Source: Mesorhizobium sp. ORS 3324 (GTDB lineage Bacteria > Pseudomonadota > Alphaproteobacteria > Rhizobiales > Rhizobiaceae). From it: a stretch of DNA of 50,208 bases. The translations under genes were made by a program, and so were the position numbers. The notes below the pieces were generated by a model, which was not told where the DNA came from, ran no database searches, and saw only the letters and a list, made by a program, of their open reading frames with translations. The DNA is taken from assembly GCA_000824825.2 (NCBI GenBank), contig LM655194.1:631-50838 (forward strand), given 5' to 3'. Positions 17,062-26,586 of the stretch are shown here, one piece after another; the stretch's first letter is position 1, and every line of letters begins with the position of its first letter.

Positions 17062-18507
17062 TCAGTCCTTCGGCAGATCGAGGAAGTGGCCGGACGTCGT
17101 GGCGGCCACCGGGCGCGCGGCGCTGCCATCGGCCAGCGCCATCGGGCGCTTGGGCGCCGACGCATCCACTTCCTCTGTGTTGTTCAGGAAATAATCGGCA
17201 GTGCTCGGCGGCCGCGTCCCGTCGGTCGGCTCGACCATCTTTTTCGACGGGTCGACCGGTTTGACCAGGTAGGGCGTGACGATGATCACCAGGTCGGTCT
17301 CACGGCGCTGATAGGATTTTGAGGAGAAAAGCGGCCCCAGCACCGGCAGCTTGCCGAGGCCCGGCAGGCGCGAGGTGGTGATGTCGTTCTGCGACTGCAA
17401 AAGCCCGGCGATCATGAAGCTCTGGCCGTTCTTCAGATCGATCGATGTCCTGGCGCGGCGCACGATGAAAGCCGGAATGGAAATGCCGTTGCTGACTTGA
17501 ATGGAGGCGGAGGGGTCGATCGAGGACACTTCCGGCGCGATATCCAGGCTGACCAGCCCGTCCTTGAGGACCGTCGGCGTGAAATCCAGGCCGACGCCGT
17601 ATTTCTTGTAGGTGACGCTGATCTTGCCGTTGTCCTCGGAAACCGGGATCGGAAATTCGCCGCCGGCAAGGAAGCTCGCCGTCTGGCCGGAACGGGCGAT
17701 CAGGTTCGGCTCGGCCAGCCGCCGGGCCAGGCCGCGCTCTTCCAGCGCCTTGATGGCAATGTCGATCGACAGGCCGTTCGACAGCAGCTCGCCGATGATC
17801 TCGCCGTTTCCGGCCGCTGGCACCTCGCCTCCGTCCGGCTTCAGCACGATGTCGCGACCACCCACGCCATAAGCAAAATTGGCGCTGTATTTGACGCCGA
17901 GATCCTGTCCGGCCTGGCGGTTGATCTCGACGAAGCGGACGTTGAGCTGCACCTGCTGCGAAGACGAGATGTTGACCGAGTTGATCACTTCCTCGTTGCC
18001 GGAAAAGCGCGACGCGATCTTGCTCGCCTTCTCGGCCGCGACCGCATCGTCGGCCTCGCCCGACAGCACCACGCGGCCGTTGGCCGAACCGACCTTGATC
18101 TTGGCATCCGGCACGCTGGCGCGGATGGTGCTCGCCAGCTGGTCGGTGTCCAGCGTCACCTCGATGTCGATGGTGCCGACGAGGTGCTTGTCCTGGTCGA
18201 ACAGCGCGATGCCGGTGGTGCCGAGATTGTTGCCAAGCACATAGAAGGACTTGTCGGTCAGCGGATTGACGTTGGCGATCTCCGGATCGCCGATGACGAT
18301 CTGGTAGAAGGCGGCGCTCGTCATGATCGTCTTCGGCTTGCCCTTGGCGACCTTGATCGAAGCGTTCTTGTTGGCCGAGACATATACGACATCGTTGTCC
18401 GCCCTGGCCGAAGCGGTAAAGCCAAGCACTGCCAAAGGTACAGCCAAAGCGATCACGCGCAGAAGGCGCCACCCCTTGGCCGTCCGAACTCCATCAAGCC
18501 CAAGCAT
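17062..18507 (-). CDS. cpaC: Tad/Flp pilus outer-membrane secretin CpaC (RcpA)
   Basis: A 481-residue secretin. It has a signal peptide at residues 1-36 (ALAVPLAVLGFTASARAD), the Pil/flagellar N-terminal domain (YVSANKNASIKVAKGKPKTI, VIGDPEIANVNPLTDKSFYV), and a BON-like region (VVLSGEADDAVAAEKASKIA). The C-terminal secretin domain contains VPLSEDNG-like VSEDNGKISVTYKKYGVGLD and GKLPVLGPLFSSKSYQRRET, followed by DLVIIVTPYLVKP. It would form the outer-membrane channel for Flp pili. It lies 28 bases after cpaB in the same transcript. Length and architecture are normal for RcpA/CpaC. Confidence 0.95.
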   Translation of the reverse strand: MLGLDGVRTAKGWRLLRVIALAVPLAVLGFTASARADNDVVYVSANKNASIKVAKGKPKTIMTSAAFYQIVIGDPEIANVNPLTDKSFYVLGNNLGTTGIALFDQDKHLVGTIDIEVTLDTDQLASTIRASVPDAKIKVGSANGRVVLSGEADDAVAAEKASKIASRFSGNEEVINSVNISSSQQVQLNVRFVEINRQAGQDLGVKYSANFAYGVGGRDIVLKPDGGEVPAAGNGEIIGELLSNGLSIDIAIKALEERGLARRLAEPNLIARSGQTASFLAGGEFPIPVSEDNGKISVTYKKYGVGLDFTPTVLKDGLVSLDIAPEVSSIDPSASIQVSNGISIPAFIVRRARTSIDLKNGQSFMIAGLLQSQNDITTSRLPGLGKLPVLGPLFSSKSYQRRETDLVIIVTPYLVKPVDPSKKMVEPTDGTRPPSTADYFLNNTEEVDASAPKRPMALADGSAARPVAATTSGHFLDLPKD

Positions 18508-18535
18508 TTATCCGTCCCCGACCGGTCCCCACCGG

Positions 18536-19525
18536 CTATTGCTGCTGCGGTTCCCGCGAAGGAACCTTGTATTCCTCGACCTTGTCGCCGCGCGTCACGA
18601 TCACCGTCTTGAACTTCGGCTCTTCCGGCTCCTTCGTCGCCACCGCATTGACCAAAGAGGCGGCGCTCGCCTGAGCGCTCGCGGCAACCGAGCCGCCGAA
18701 GGAGGAGATAGTGGTCAACCCGTTCCCGCTTGCGCTGGCATCCGCTGCCGAGCGCAAGGATAGCGACAGGGTGCCGACGGTGCGGGCGAGTGCAACCTTC
18801 TGCGCCCCTTCGTTCGTCACCTCTATGGTCACGGAATTGGCGACCTGCGGCTCGGTCTTGCGCTCGTCCGCGCCTTGCCCGACCGAAAGCACCTTGGCAT
18901 CGGAGACGACGATTTCCGACGTGACGGTCGAGCCGGACGCCCCTTGCGCGTTCTTGGCCACTTCCTGGATGTCTCCGGCATCGCGTGTCAGCACGACGTC
19001 GACGCGGTCGCCCGGCGTGATGAAGCCGCCGACGCCGGCGATCTCGTCGGTGCGGATGGTGACGGCCCGCATGCCCGGCGAGAGCATGTTGGAGAGCGTG
19101 GCGCGTCCGTTCGGCCCCGACAGCTTGGTGAGCAGCACCGGCTCGTTGACCTCGATCGGCGACAGCACCACCCGGCCGCCGTCGGCAAGCAGCTTGTCGA
19201 TGGTCGGGAACGCGCCTTGCGGAAGAGAATCCTGCGGCCACGGAATTTCGGCGAGCTGGGCGCGTCCGAGTTCCATGCCGTAGCGCAGCGGCGCGCTTGC
19301 TACCACAATGGTCTTGAATTCGACCTTGGGCTGCTGCGGCGCGACCGACACCACCTTCTGCTCGGACTGTGCTTTCGCCTGGCTTTTGACCCAGAAGTCC
19401 GCGGCAAAGATCGAGATCGCGCCGAAAACGGCTGCGATACCGATCATGGTTATGGCCCTGCCTCTCACGCCGAAACCCCTGACGCCCCGTGGTCTTTTGT
19501 TTGTTGCCGCCACGCTAGGCGTCAT
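18536..19525 (-). CDS. cpaB: Flp pilus assembly protein CpaB (RcpC/SAF domain)
   Basis: A 329-residue periplasmic protein anchored by an N-terminal helix (ITMIGIAAVFGAISIFAADF). The SAF domain follows (VVASAPLRYGMELGRAQLAE, about residues 74-140), then the RcpC domain with MLSPGMRAVTIRTDEIAGVG and FITPGDRVDVVLTRD, and an Ala/Ser-rich C-terminus. CpaB supports secretin function in Tad systems. It is the first gene of the cluster here, with its promoter in the 168-base gap before the divergent parE. Pilin (pilA) and prepilin peptidase (cpaA) genes, often upstream, are absent. Confidence 0.92.
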   Translation of the reverse strand: MTPSVAATNKRPRGVRGFGVRGRAITMIGIAAVFGAISIFAADFWVKSQAKAQSEQKVVSVAPQQPKVEFKTIVVASAPLRYGMELGRAQLAEIPWPQDSLPQGAFPTIDKLLADGGRVVLSPIEVNEPVLLTKLSGPNGRATLSNMLSPGMRAVTIRTDEIAGVGGFITPGDRVDVVLTRDAGDIQEVAKNAQGASGSTVTSEIVVSDAKVLSVGQGADERKTEPQVANSVTIEVTNEGAQKVALARTVGTLSLSLRSAADASASGNGLTTISSFGGSVAASAQASAASLVNAVATKEPEEPKFKTVIVTRGDKVEEYKVPSREPQQQ

Positions 19526-19693
19526 TGTTAAAGAATCAGGAATCCCAGGATATGCGGACCGCCCTATTTCCGGCGGCTTGGTTATCGAATGGTTTTAGAA
19601 TAAGGGAGACTTTGATCCCTGAACGGAACGGGAACCTCGTTTGCCCGCCAAAAGCGTGGCAGTATCGAACAGTGATTCGCAGTACCAGACTTA

Positions 19694-21757
19694 ATGGCCA
19701 GCATGGACGACACCAGCGATCTTTTTGGCAATCGGGAGAAGCAGCCGCAGCAAGTGCGCGCGCCGGCGCGCCCGGCTGATCCGCTCGTGCAGGCCGCCAA
19801 GCGTTCGGCCGCCGTGCGTGACGGCAGCGAGAGCTACAGCGCCGCCGACATCGAGGTGCTGGAGGGCCTGGAACCGGTGCGGCGGCGCCCCGGCATGTAT
19901 ATCGGCGGCACCGACGCCAAGGCGATGCATCACCTCTTCGCCGAGGTCATCGACAATTCGATGGACGAGGCGGTCGCAGGCCATGCCACCTTCATCGATG
20001 TCGAGCTTTCCGCCGACGGCTTCCTGACCGTCACCGACAATGGCCGCGGCATCCCGATCGACCCGCATCCGAAATTCAAGAAGCCGGCGCTCGAAGTCAT
20101 CATGACGACGCTGCATTCGGGCGGCAAGTTCGACTCCAAGGTCTATGAGACCTCCGGCGGTCTGCACGGCGTCGGCGTCTCCGTCGTCAATGCGCTGTCC
20201 GATCACCTCGAGGTCGAAGTCGCGCGGGGGCGTCAATTGTACCGCCAGCGCTTCTCGCGCGGCATCCCGGTGAGCGGGCTGGAGCATCTCGGCGAGGTAC
20301 ACAACCGCCGCGGCACCAGGACCCGCTTCCATCCCGACGAGCAGATCTTCGGCAAGGGCGCAGCCTTCGAGCCGGCGCGCCTTTATCGCATGACGCGCTC
20401 GAAGGCCTATCTGTTCGGCGGCGTCGAGATCCGCTGGACCTGCGATCCCTCGCTGATCAAGGAGAAGGACCAGACGCCGGCCAAGGCCGAGTTCCATTTC
20501 CCGGGCGGCCTGAAGGACTATCTCAAGGCGACCCTCGGCGACGAATTCCAGGTCACGCGCGAGGTTTTCGCCGGAAAAAGCGACAGGCAAGGCGGCCACG
20601 GTTCGCTCGAATGGGCGGTGACCTGGTTCGGCGGCGACGGTTTCCTCAATTCATACTGCAACACCATCCCGACCGCCGAAGGCGGCACGCATGAGGCCGG
20701 GTTCCGCAACGTGCTGACGCGCGGGCTTCGTGCCTATGCCGACCTGATCGGCAACAAGCGCGCCTCGGTCATCACCACGGAAGACGTCATGATCTCGGCC
20801 GCCGGCATGCTGTCGGTGTTCATCCGCGAGCCGGAATTCGTCGGCCAGACCAAGGACAGGCTGGCGACGATCGAGGCGATGCGCATCGTCGAAAGCGCCA
20901 TCCGCGACCCGTTCGACCATTGGCTCGCCGACAATCCGCAGGAAGCCTCCAAGCTGCTCGAATGGGTGATCGCACGCGCCGACGAGCGCGTGCGCCGCCG
21001 CCAGGAAAAGGAAGTCTCGCGCAAGAGTGCGGTGCGCAAGCTGCGGCTGCCCGGCAAGCTTGCCGACTGCACGCAGAATGCCGCGGCGGGCGCCGAGATC
21101 TTCATCGTCGAGGGCGACTCGGCGGGCGGCTCGGCCAAGCAGGCGCGCGACCGCGCGAGCCAGGCCGTGCTGCCGCTGCGCGGTAAGATCCTCAACGTCG
21201 CCAGCGCCGGCAACGACAAGCTTGCCGCCAACCAGCAGATCTCCGACCTTATCCAGGCGCTCGGCTGCGGCACGCGCTCGAAATACCGAGACGAGGACCT
21301 GCGCTACGACCGCGTGATCATCATGACCGACGCCGATGTCGACGGCGCCCATATCGCTTCGCTGCTGATCACCTTCTTCTACCAGGAGATGCCGAACCTG
21401 ATCCGCGGCGGCCATCTCTACATGGCCGTGCCGCCGCTCTATTCGATCCGGCAGGGCGGCAAGGTCGCCTATGCGCGCGACGACGCCCACAAGGATGAAT
21501 TGCTCCGCACCGAATTCACCGGGCGCGGCAAGGTCGAGATCGGCCGCTTCAAGGGCCTGGGCGAGATGATGGCCTCGCAGCTCAAGGAGACCACAATGGA
21601 CCCGAAGAAGCGCACGCTGCTGAGGGTCGACGTGATCGACGCCGAGGATGCAACCAAGGATGCCGTCGACGCGCTGATGGGCACCAGGCCCGAGGCGCGC
21701 TTCCGCTTTATCCAGGAACGCGCCGAATTCGCCGAACCCGACGTGCTGGATATCTGA
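19694..21757 (+). CDS. parE: DNA topoisomerase IV subunit B
   Basis: A 687-residue type IIA topoisomerase ATPase subunit. The GHKL ATPase domain is at the N-terminus (VLEGLEPVRRRPGMYIGGTD, EVIDNSMDEAVAGHA, SGGLHGVGVSVVNALS). The TOPRIM domain is near residue 470 (AEIFIVEGDSAGGSAKQARD, then PLRGKILNVASAG and IMTDADVDGAHI). It decatenates chromosomes together with ParC, which is not in this window. The length and the IGGTD and SAKQARDR signatures favour ParE over GyrB. ATG 19694 has no strong ribosome site; ATG 19703 is an alternative. It diverges from cpaB. Confidence 0.95.
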   Translation: MASMDDTSDLFGNREKQPQQVRAPARPADPLVQAAKRSAAVRDGSESYSAADIEVLEGLEPVRRRPGMYIGGTDAKAMHHLFAEVIDNSMDEAVAGHATFIDVELSADGFLTVTDNGRGIPIDPHPKFKKPALEVIMTTLHSGGKFDSKVYETSGGLHGVGVSVVNALSDHLEVEVARGRQLYRQRFSRGIPVSGLEHLGEVHNRRGTRTRFHPDEQIFGKGAAFEPARLYRMTRSKAYLFGGVEIRWTCDPSLIKEKDQTPAKAEFHFPGGLKDYLKATLGDEFQVTREVFAGKSDRQGGHGSLEWAVTWFGGDGFLNSYCNTIPTAEGGTHEAGFRNVLTRGLRAYADLIGNKRASVITTEDVMISAAGMLSVFIREPEFVGQTKDRLATIEAMRIVESAIRDPFDHWLADNPQEASKLLEWVIARADERVRRRQEKEVSRKSAVRKLRLPGKLADCTQNAAAGAEIFIVEGDSAGGSAKQARDRASQAVLPLRGKILNVASAGNDKLAANQQISDLIQALGCGTRSKYRDEDLRYDRVIIMTDADVDGAHIASLLITFFYQEMPNLIRGGHLYMAVPPLYSIRQGGKVAYARDDAHKDELLRTEFTGRGKVEIGRFKGLGEMMASQLKETTMDPKKRTLLRVDVIDAEDATKDAVDALMGTRPEARFRFIQERAEFAEPDVLDI

Positions 21758-21800
21758 GCGCCGGCTGGTTCATAGAAGGCTCCAGTACGGAGGCTTTGAT

Positions 21801-23867
21801 GTGACCTGGACACGGCTGAAGGATCTCGCCGGGATACCGCCACATGGGCTAACGCAGCCGACGCGCTCTGACTGGATCTTTGCTCTTCGCACGGTTTCGG
21901 CCGGCTTGATCGCCCTGCTTGCCGCGTACACCCTCAAGCTCGACCATCCGCAATGGGCGATGATGACGGTGTTCATTGTCGCGCAGCCGGTGGCCGGCAT
22001 GGTGCTGGCGAAAGGTTTCTACCGGCTGCTCGGCACTCTGGTTGGCGGCGTGGCGGCGATCGGCATCACGTCGCTCTTCGGCACCAATCCCTGGCTTTTG
22101 GTGACGGGGCTGGCGCTGTGGATCGGCGTCTGCACGCTCGTCTCCTCGCTGCTGCGCAATCCGGAAGCCTATGGTGCTGCCCTTGCCGGCTACACGGCGA
22201 TGATCATCAGCCTGCCGGCGTTCGGGCAACCGCATCTCGTCGTCGACCTCGCCATCGCCCGCTGCGCCGAAATCGTGATTGGCATCGTCTGCGCCGGCGT
22301 CACCAGCCGGCTGATCCTGCCGAAGCTGGCGGCCGACGCCATCATCTCGAGGCTGAAGCGCAGCATCCTCGATCTCGCCGACTATGCCTCCGGCGCCTTT
22401 TCCGGCAGCGATCCGGCCAGCCTTGCCGCCCTCCAGCGCAAGCTGATCACCGATGCCCAGACGCTGGCCGAGATGCGCACCTACGCGCGGCTGGAGGCGC
22501 CAAGCTTCGCCACGCGCGCCCATCCGGTGCGGCGCACGATCGGGCAGCTTCTGTGGGCGCTCTCGGCGGCGCGCGCGCTGCACACCCATGCCGCGCCGAA
22601 AAACGCGACGCTCATCCCCGTGCGCAGCGACCTCCAGGCTTTCGTCGGCGACGTGTCGGCAACGCCCGGCGCGCTCGACGACACCGGCCCGTGGGTGGCG
22701 CGCCTCGACGCGATCGCGACAAAGGCGCAAGAGGCGCCGGCTACACCCGCCGAACCCGGCGAGGACAGGGTCGGCACCATCACCCGCCTCACCATCGCGG
22801 CCGACTTCGCAGAGGCGCTGAAGCAGGTGATGCGCGGCCTCGACGCGCTTCGCTCGCCGGTTTCAAAACCTTCGCGCGAGCGGCGGCAGCCGGCGCTGGT
22901 CGTGCATCGCGACTTCCATGCCGCATGGCGCAATGCCGTACGCGCCGCGTTGGCCACCCTCCTGGTGGCTGCCTTCTGGCTGACGACCAAATGGTCCGAG
23001 ACCGCGGGCACTGTGATCCTGGTGGCCGTCGTCTCCAGCCTGTTCGCGGCGCGTCCCGATCCGGTCCAGTCCGCCTGGGGCTTCTTCACGGGAACGCTGC
23101 TGGCGCTGCCCTTTGCCTTCCTCGTCGGCCAGGTTGCCCTGCCGGTGCTGCCCGGCTTCGGCTGGTTCATGCTCTTTGTCGTGCCCATCATGGTGCCTGC
23201 AGCGCTCGGCATGGCCAATCCGCGCCACGTCGGCGTCGCCACCGCCTTCGCCATCAATTTCCTGGCTTTCCTCAGCCCGCACCAATTGATGACTTACGAT
23301 CCCGGCCCGTTCTTTGCCGGGTCGGCATCGATCCTGGTCGGCATCCTGATCGCCATCGGCGTCTTCATCGTCGTGCTGCCGGCCAACCCCTGGGTCACCG
23401 TCGAGCGGATTTTGCAGGCGATGCGGGAAGACCTGGCGCGCCTTTGCCTGCATGAGCGCATTCCCAGGCGCTCAGCCTTCGAAAGCCTGGCCTATGACCG
23501 CATCAATCAGTTGATGCCGCAACTGCAGCGTACGGGAAGGAAAGGCGATCCGATCCTGGGCGGCAGCATCGCCGCCGTCACCGTCGGGCTCGAAGTGCTG
23601 CGGCTGCGCAATGCGCAGCTGAATTCCGCGATCCCGCGCGAGACGGTGGAATCGATCGGCAATTTCCTGCGCGGCCTGGCGCGTGAACTGCTGTTCAGGA
23701 GACATGGCGAACCGCAGACATCGACCGTCGCAGTGGCGAGACAATATGCGGCCAGCATCGCCGATCGCAGCGACCAGCCCGAAATGCTGCAGATCGCCGC
23801 CTCACTGCGCATCATCGCCGCGGCGATGGAGGACTATCCGGATTTCTTCGCGAAGGGCCGAGGCTGA
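21801..23867 (+). CDS. FUSC family (AaeB-like) inner-membrane transporter
   Basis: A 688-residue membrane protein with two blocks of about six helices (residues 27-180 and 375-530), each followed by a cytoplasmic region. This is the duplicated architecture of the fusaric acid resistance/aromatic acid exporter family. Typical segments are HPQWAMMTVFIVAQPVAGMV and KGFYRLLGTLVGG in the first block and FWLTTKWSETAGTVILVAVV in the second. The GTG start at 21801 has a GGAGG site at 21789-21793. Family members export hydroxylated aromatic acids, usually with a membrane-fusion partner; none is adjacent, so the substrate is unknown. It converges on the next gene with a four-base gap. Confidence 0.88.
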   Translation: MTWTRLKDLAGIPPHGLTQPTRSDWIFALRTVSAGLIALLAAYTLKLDHPQWAMMTVFIVAQPVAGMVLAKGFYRLLGTLVGGVAAIGITSLFGTNPWLLVTGLALWIGVCTLVSSLLRNPEAYGAALAGYTAMIISLPAFGQPHLVVDLAIARCAEIVIGIVCAGVTSRLILPKLAADAIISRLKRSILDLADYASGAFSGSDPASLAALQRKLITDAQTLAEMRTYARLEAPSFATRAHPVRRTIGQLLWALSAARALHTHAAPKNATLIPVRSDLQAFVGDVSATPGALDDTGPWVARLDAIATKAQEAPATPAEPGEDRVGTITRLTIAADFAEALKQVMRGLDALRSPVSKPSRERRQPALVVHRDFHAAWRNAVRAALATLLVAAFWLTTKWSETAGTVILVAVVSSLFAARPDPVQSAWGFFTGTLLALPFAFLVGQVALPVLPGFGWFMLFVVPIMVPAALGMANPRHVGVATAFAINFLAFLSPHQLMTYDPGPFFAGSASILVGILIAIGVFIVVLPANPWVTVERILQAMREDLARLCLHERIPRRSAFESLAYDRINQLMPQLQRTGRKGDPILGGSIAAVTVGLEVLRLRNAQLNSAIPRETVESIGNFLRGLARELLFRRHGEPQTSTVAVARQYAASIADRSDQPEMLQIAASLRIIAAAMEDYPDFFAKGRG

Positions 23868-23871
23868 GGGT

Positions 23872-24993
23872 TCAAGCCGCCGCGATCGCCAGCGCGTGTC
23901 CGCGCGCGTTTTCGCGCAGCGCATCAAGGTGGATCGACTTCACCAGCCCGGCGAGATCGCCCTCGGCCGATTGTCCGCCGAGTTCCTTCAGCATCAGCCA
24001 GCTCACTTCCTGCACGCCGGCGACCCGCTTGCCGTTGGCGACCTCGCGCCAGACCTTCAGCGCCCGCAGGATGATGCCGTGCGTGGCCGCGGCGAGGCCG
24101 GCGCTGCGGAACAGCGCCTGCAGCGCCACGTCATGCCCGCCGGCAAGCAGCGCCCTCACCCGCTGCTCGGACTGCTGCGCAAGCGCCACCAGCGCCGAGC
24201 CGAAGAAGTCTACCTTGCCATGCGCGATGGTGCGGATGATGAAGCTTGCGGTGAGATCGCCGCGCAGCCTCAGATGCTCGATCAGCGCGGCATGCTCCTC
24301 GGCGCGCGTACCCTCGATCAGCGTTACGGAAGCCTTCACGCAAGCGTCGCGCATCACCCGGTCAGCGCGGGCAGCCCCCATCAGCGCCAGCACCAGCGGC
24401 GAGCCCTTGAGCGTCTCGCCGAGCTTGACCAGGAGCATATGCCGGCAGTCGGCGGGAAGCCGTGCGTCGGCGATCAGCGCCTCGCGCACCAGCGGCAGGT
24501 GACCGTGCCTTTCGGCCATGCGGCGGAAGCTCAGCGACGCGATGTCGGCGCCGCTGTTGGCGACCAGCGTGGCGCAGGCTTCCGGCTCGCCGATCTCGGC
24601 GATCGCCGCTGCCAGCGACATCGAGACGACCGGACGGTTGGCGATTAGCTTCTGGGTGGCCTTCTGGCCGCAGGCGACGCGGTCGATGAGATCGGCATCT
24701 GTAAGCAAGGGCGAACGTGCCAGCACCAGCGCCGCCACCTCCGGCTGGTCGGAGGCCAGCGCGCTGATCACCTGCGGCGGCGCGTGATGGCTCATCGACA
24801 GCGCTTCGGCAAGCGCCTGCCGGACCTTGGCGGAGACGTCGTCGAGCAGGAATGTGAGCGCCGCCTCGGCGGCGCAGCGATCCTCGAACGGCAGGTCGGA
24901 ATTGATGTAGGCGCGGGCCAGCGCGCTTGCGGCGGCAGCGCGTTCGGAAACCCTTGCCTTATCGATCCATTTCAGAAAATGCGAAACAACCAT
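23872..24993 (-). CDS. DUF2336 domain-containing protein
   Basis: A 373-residue soluble, almost entirely helical protein. HEAT-like repeats (ALAEALSMSHHAPPQVISAL, then ASDQPEVAALVLARSP and LLTDADLIDRVACGQKATQK) match the alphaproteobacterial DUF2336 family. The function is unknown; the repeats suggest protein binding. It is compact, with no signal peptide or membrane segment. It is transcribed alone, convergent with the FUSC transporter and divergent from the MaoC/CitE pair. ATG 24993 gives MVVSHFLKWIDKARVSERAA, the usual family start. Confidence 0.87.
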   Translation of the reverse strand: MVVSHFLKWIDKARVSERAAAASALARAYINSDLPFEDRCAAEAALTFLLDDVSAKVRQALAEALSMSHHAPPQVISALASDQPEVAALVLARSPLLTDADLIDRVACGQKATQKLIANRPVVSMSLAAAIAEIGEPEACATLVANSGADIASLSFRRMAERHGHLPLVREALIADARLPADCRHMLLVKLGETLKGSPLVLALMGAARADRVMRDACVKASVTLIEGTRAEEHAALIEHLRLRGDLTASFIIRTIAHGKVDFFGSALVALAQQSEQRVRALLAGGHDVALQALFRSAGLAAATHGIILRALKVWREVANGKRVAGVQEVSWLMLKELGGQSAEGDLAGLVKSIHLDALRENARGHALAIAAA

Positions 24994-25143
24994 GCCGACC
25001 AGCTACGCCCTCGCCGGAACGTTCCGGCCCCGTTGGGAACCGTAGGCTGGAAATGGTTTACGAACGGTTCACCATGTTTCTTAACCGGCTTGATGGGGTC
25101 GCAACCAACGCCTATCAAGCAGGGGTAGCGGAGGAGATCGACC

Positions 25144-25596
25144 ATGGCCGGGCTTTATCTGGAAGAGTTCGTCGTCGGCCGCGTCTTCCGGCACACGCTG
25201 CGCAAGACCGTCACCGAAAGCGACAACATGCTGTTTTCGGTGATGACGCTGAACCCGCAGCCCTTGCACATCGATTTCGACTTTGCCGCCAAGAGCGAAT
25301 GGGGCAAGCCGCTCGTCAATTCGCTCTTCACGCTCGGCCTGATGATCGGCATCTCGGTGAACGACATAACCGTCGGCACAACGGTCGCCAATCTCGGCAT
25401 GAAGGAGACGGTGTTTCCGCATCCGGTCTTCCATGGTGACACCATCCGTGTCGAGACCACCGTCGTTTCGGTGCGCGAGTCGAAATCGAAGCCGGATCGC
25501 GGCATCGTCGAATTCGAGCATCGCGCCTATAATCAGGACGATGTGCTTGTCGCCAAATGCACGAGGCAGGCGATGATGATGAAGAAGGCGGCCTGA
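25144..25596 (+). CDS. MaoC family (hot-dog fold) acyl-CoA hydratase-like protein
   Basis: A 150-residue protein with the MaoC-like dehydratase motif LNPQPLHIDFDFAAKSEWGK around residues 38-57 (Asp/His catalytic area) and FHGDTIRVETTVVSVRESKS near residue 98. Family members hydrate or dehydrate enoyl-CoA thioesters. GGAGGA lies just before ATG 25144. Its stop codon overlaps the start of a CitE-like CoA-ester lyase gene by one base (TGATG), so the two are translationally coupled and probably act on the same CoA thioester. The substrate (for example a mesaconyl-type CoA ester) is only a guess. Confidence 0.87.
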   Translation: MAGLYLEEFVVGRVFRHTLRKTVTESDNMLFSVMTLNPQPLHIDFDFAAKSEWGKPLVNSLFTLGLMIGISVNDITVGTTVANLGMKETVFPHPVFHGDTIRVETTVVSVRESKSKPDRGIVEFEHRAYNQDDVLVAKCTRQAMMMKKAA

Positions 25597-26477
25597 TGCG
25601 CTCGCTGCTCTTCGTGCCCGGCGATTCCGAGCGCAAGCTCGAAAAGGGTTTTGGCGCCGGCGCCGACGTGGTCATTGTCGATCTGGAGGATTCCGTCGCC
25701 ACCGCCAGCAAGCCGGCGGCGCGTGAAGTCGCGGTGCGCTTCATCGCCAGCCAGAGGCAGCAGACCCGCTCGGCCATCTATGTGCGCGTCAACGACCTGT
25801 CGACCGGCCTGACCGACGACGACCTCGCGGCACTTGTCCCGGCAAGACTAGACGGCATCATGCTGCCGAAGTCGAACAGCGGACAGGACGTCCAGCAGCT
25901 GGCGGCGAAGCTTCGGGTGCACGAAGCCGAAAACGGACTGCCTGACGGCGGCACAAGGATACTGCCGATCATCACCGAAACCGCGGCCGGCGTGCTGGCG
26001 GCGGCAAGTTATACCGGGATAAGCGCGCGTCTCGCCGGCCTGACCTGGGGCGCCGAGGATTTGTCGGCGGCGATCGGCGCGCGCTCGGCGCGCGACGAGC
26101 GCGGCGGCTACACCGATGTGTTTCGCCTGGCTCGCTCCATGACCATCCTGGCCGCCGCCGCGGCGGAAGTTGCTGCAATCGACACCGTCTTTCCGGATTT
26201 TCGCGACATGGCCGCTTTCGAGGCCGAATGCCGCGAGGCCGAGCGCGACGGCTTCACCGGCAAGATGGCGATCCATCCGGCGCAGGTGCCGGTCATCAAC
26301 GCCGCCTTCACGCCCTCGGCCGAGGCGGTCGCGCGCTCGCGGGCGATCGTCGACGCCTTCGCCGCAGCCGGAAATCCGGGCGTGGTCGGCATCGAGGGTA
26401 AGATGTATGACCGACCGCATCTGCGGCTCGCCGAACGGCTGCTCGCCCGCGCCAAGGCCGCGGGGATTTCCGCCTAA
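25596..26477 (+). CDS. HpcH/HpaI aldolase/citrate lyase family protein (CitE-like CoA-ester lyase)
   Basis: A 293-residue TIM-barrel protein of the CitE/malyl-CoA lyase group. It has LLFVPGDSERKLEKGFGAGA with VVIVDLEDSV (metal-binding region), LPKSNSGQDVQQL, ITETAAGVLAAASY, LTWGAEDLSAAIGA and FTGKMAIHPAQVPVINAAF. Such enzymes cleave or form C-C bonds in beta-hydroxyacyl-CoA or citramalyl/malyl-CoA esters. ATG 25596 overlaps the MaoC gene stop. Together the two could hydrate and then cleave an unsaturated dicarboxylic CoA ester; that pathway is inferred. Confidence 0.87.
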   Translation: MRSLLFVPGDSERKLEKGFGAGADVVIVDLEDSVATASKPAAREVAVRFIASQRQQTRSAIYVRVNDLSTGLTDDDLAALVPARLDGIMLPKSNSGQDVQQLAAKLRVHEAENGLPDGGTRILPIITETAAGVLAAASYTGISARLAGLTWGAEDLSAAIGARSARDERGGYTDVFRLARSMTILAAAAAEVAAIDTVFPDFRDMAAFEAECREAERDGFTGKMAIHPAQVPVINAAFTPSAEAVARSRAIVDAFAAAGNPGVVGIEGKMYDRPHLRLAERLLARAKAAGISA

Positions 26478-26478
26478 A

Positions 26479-26580
26479 GCATGTCTCCCGAAAGTGGGAA
26501 CCGGTTTCGGGACCAAGACATGCGTAAAATCAAAAAAACTGAAGCGCATGGAGCGAATCCGAAGGATCGCGACGCGCTTT
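26479..26580. repeat. Rhizobial-type intergenic palindromic repeat
   Basis: GCATGTCTCCCGAAA and TTTCGGGA..AGACATGC form an imperfect inverted repeat (26479-26524), followed by an A-rich link and GAAGCGCATGGAGCG..CGCGACGCGCTTTAG. I recognise the general form of short mosaic repeats common between rhizobial genes. It lies between two convergent genes and may also help termination. Family membership is from memory, not from a search. Confidence 0.6.
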
Positions 26581-26586
26581 AGGCCG

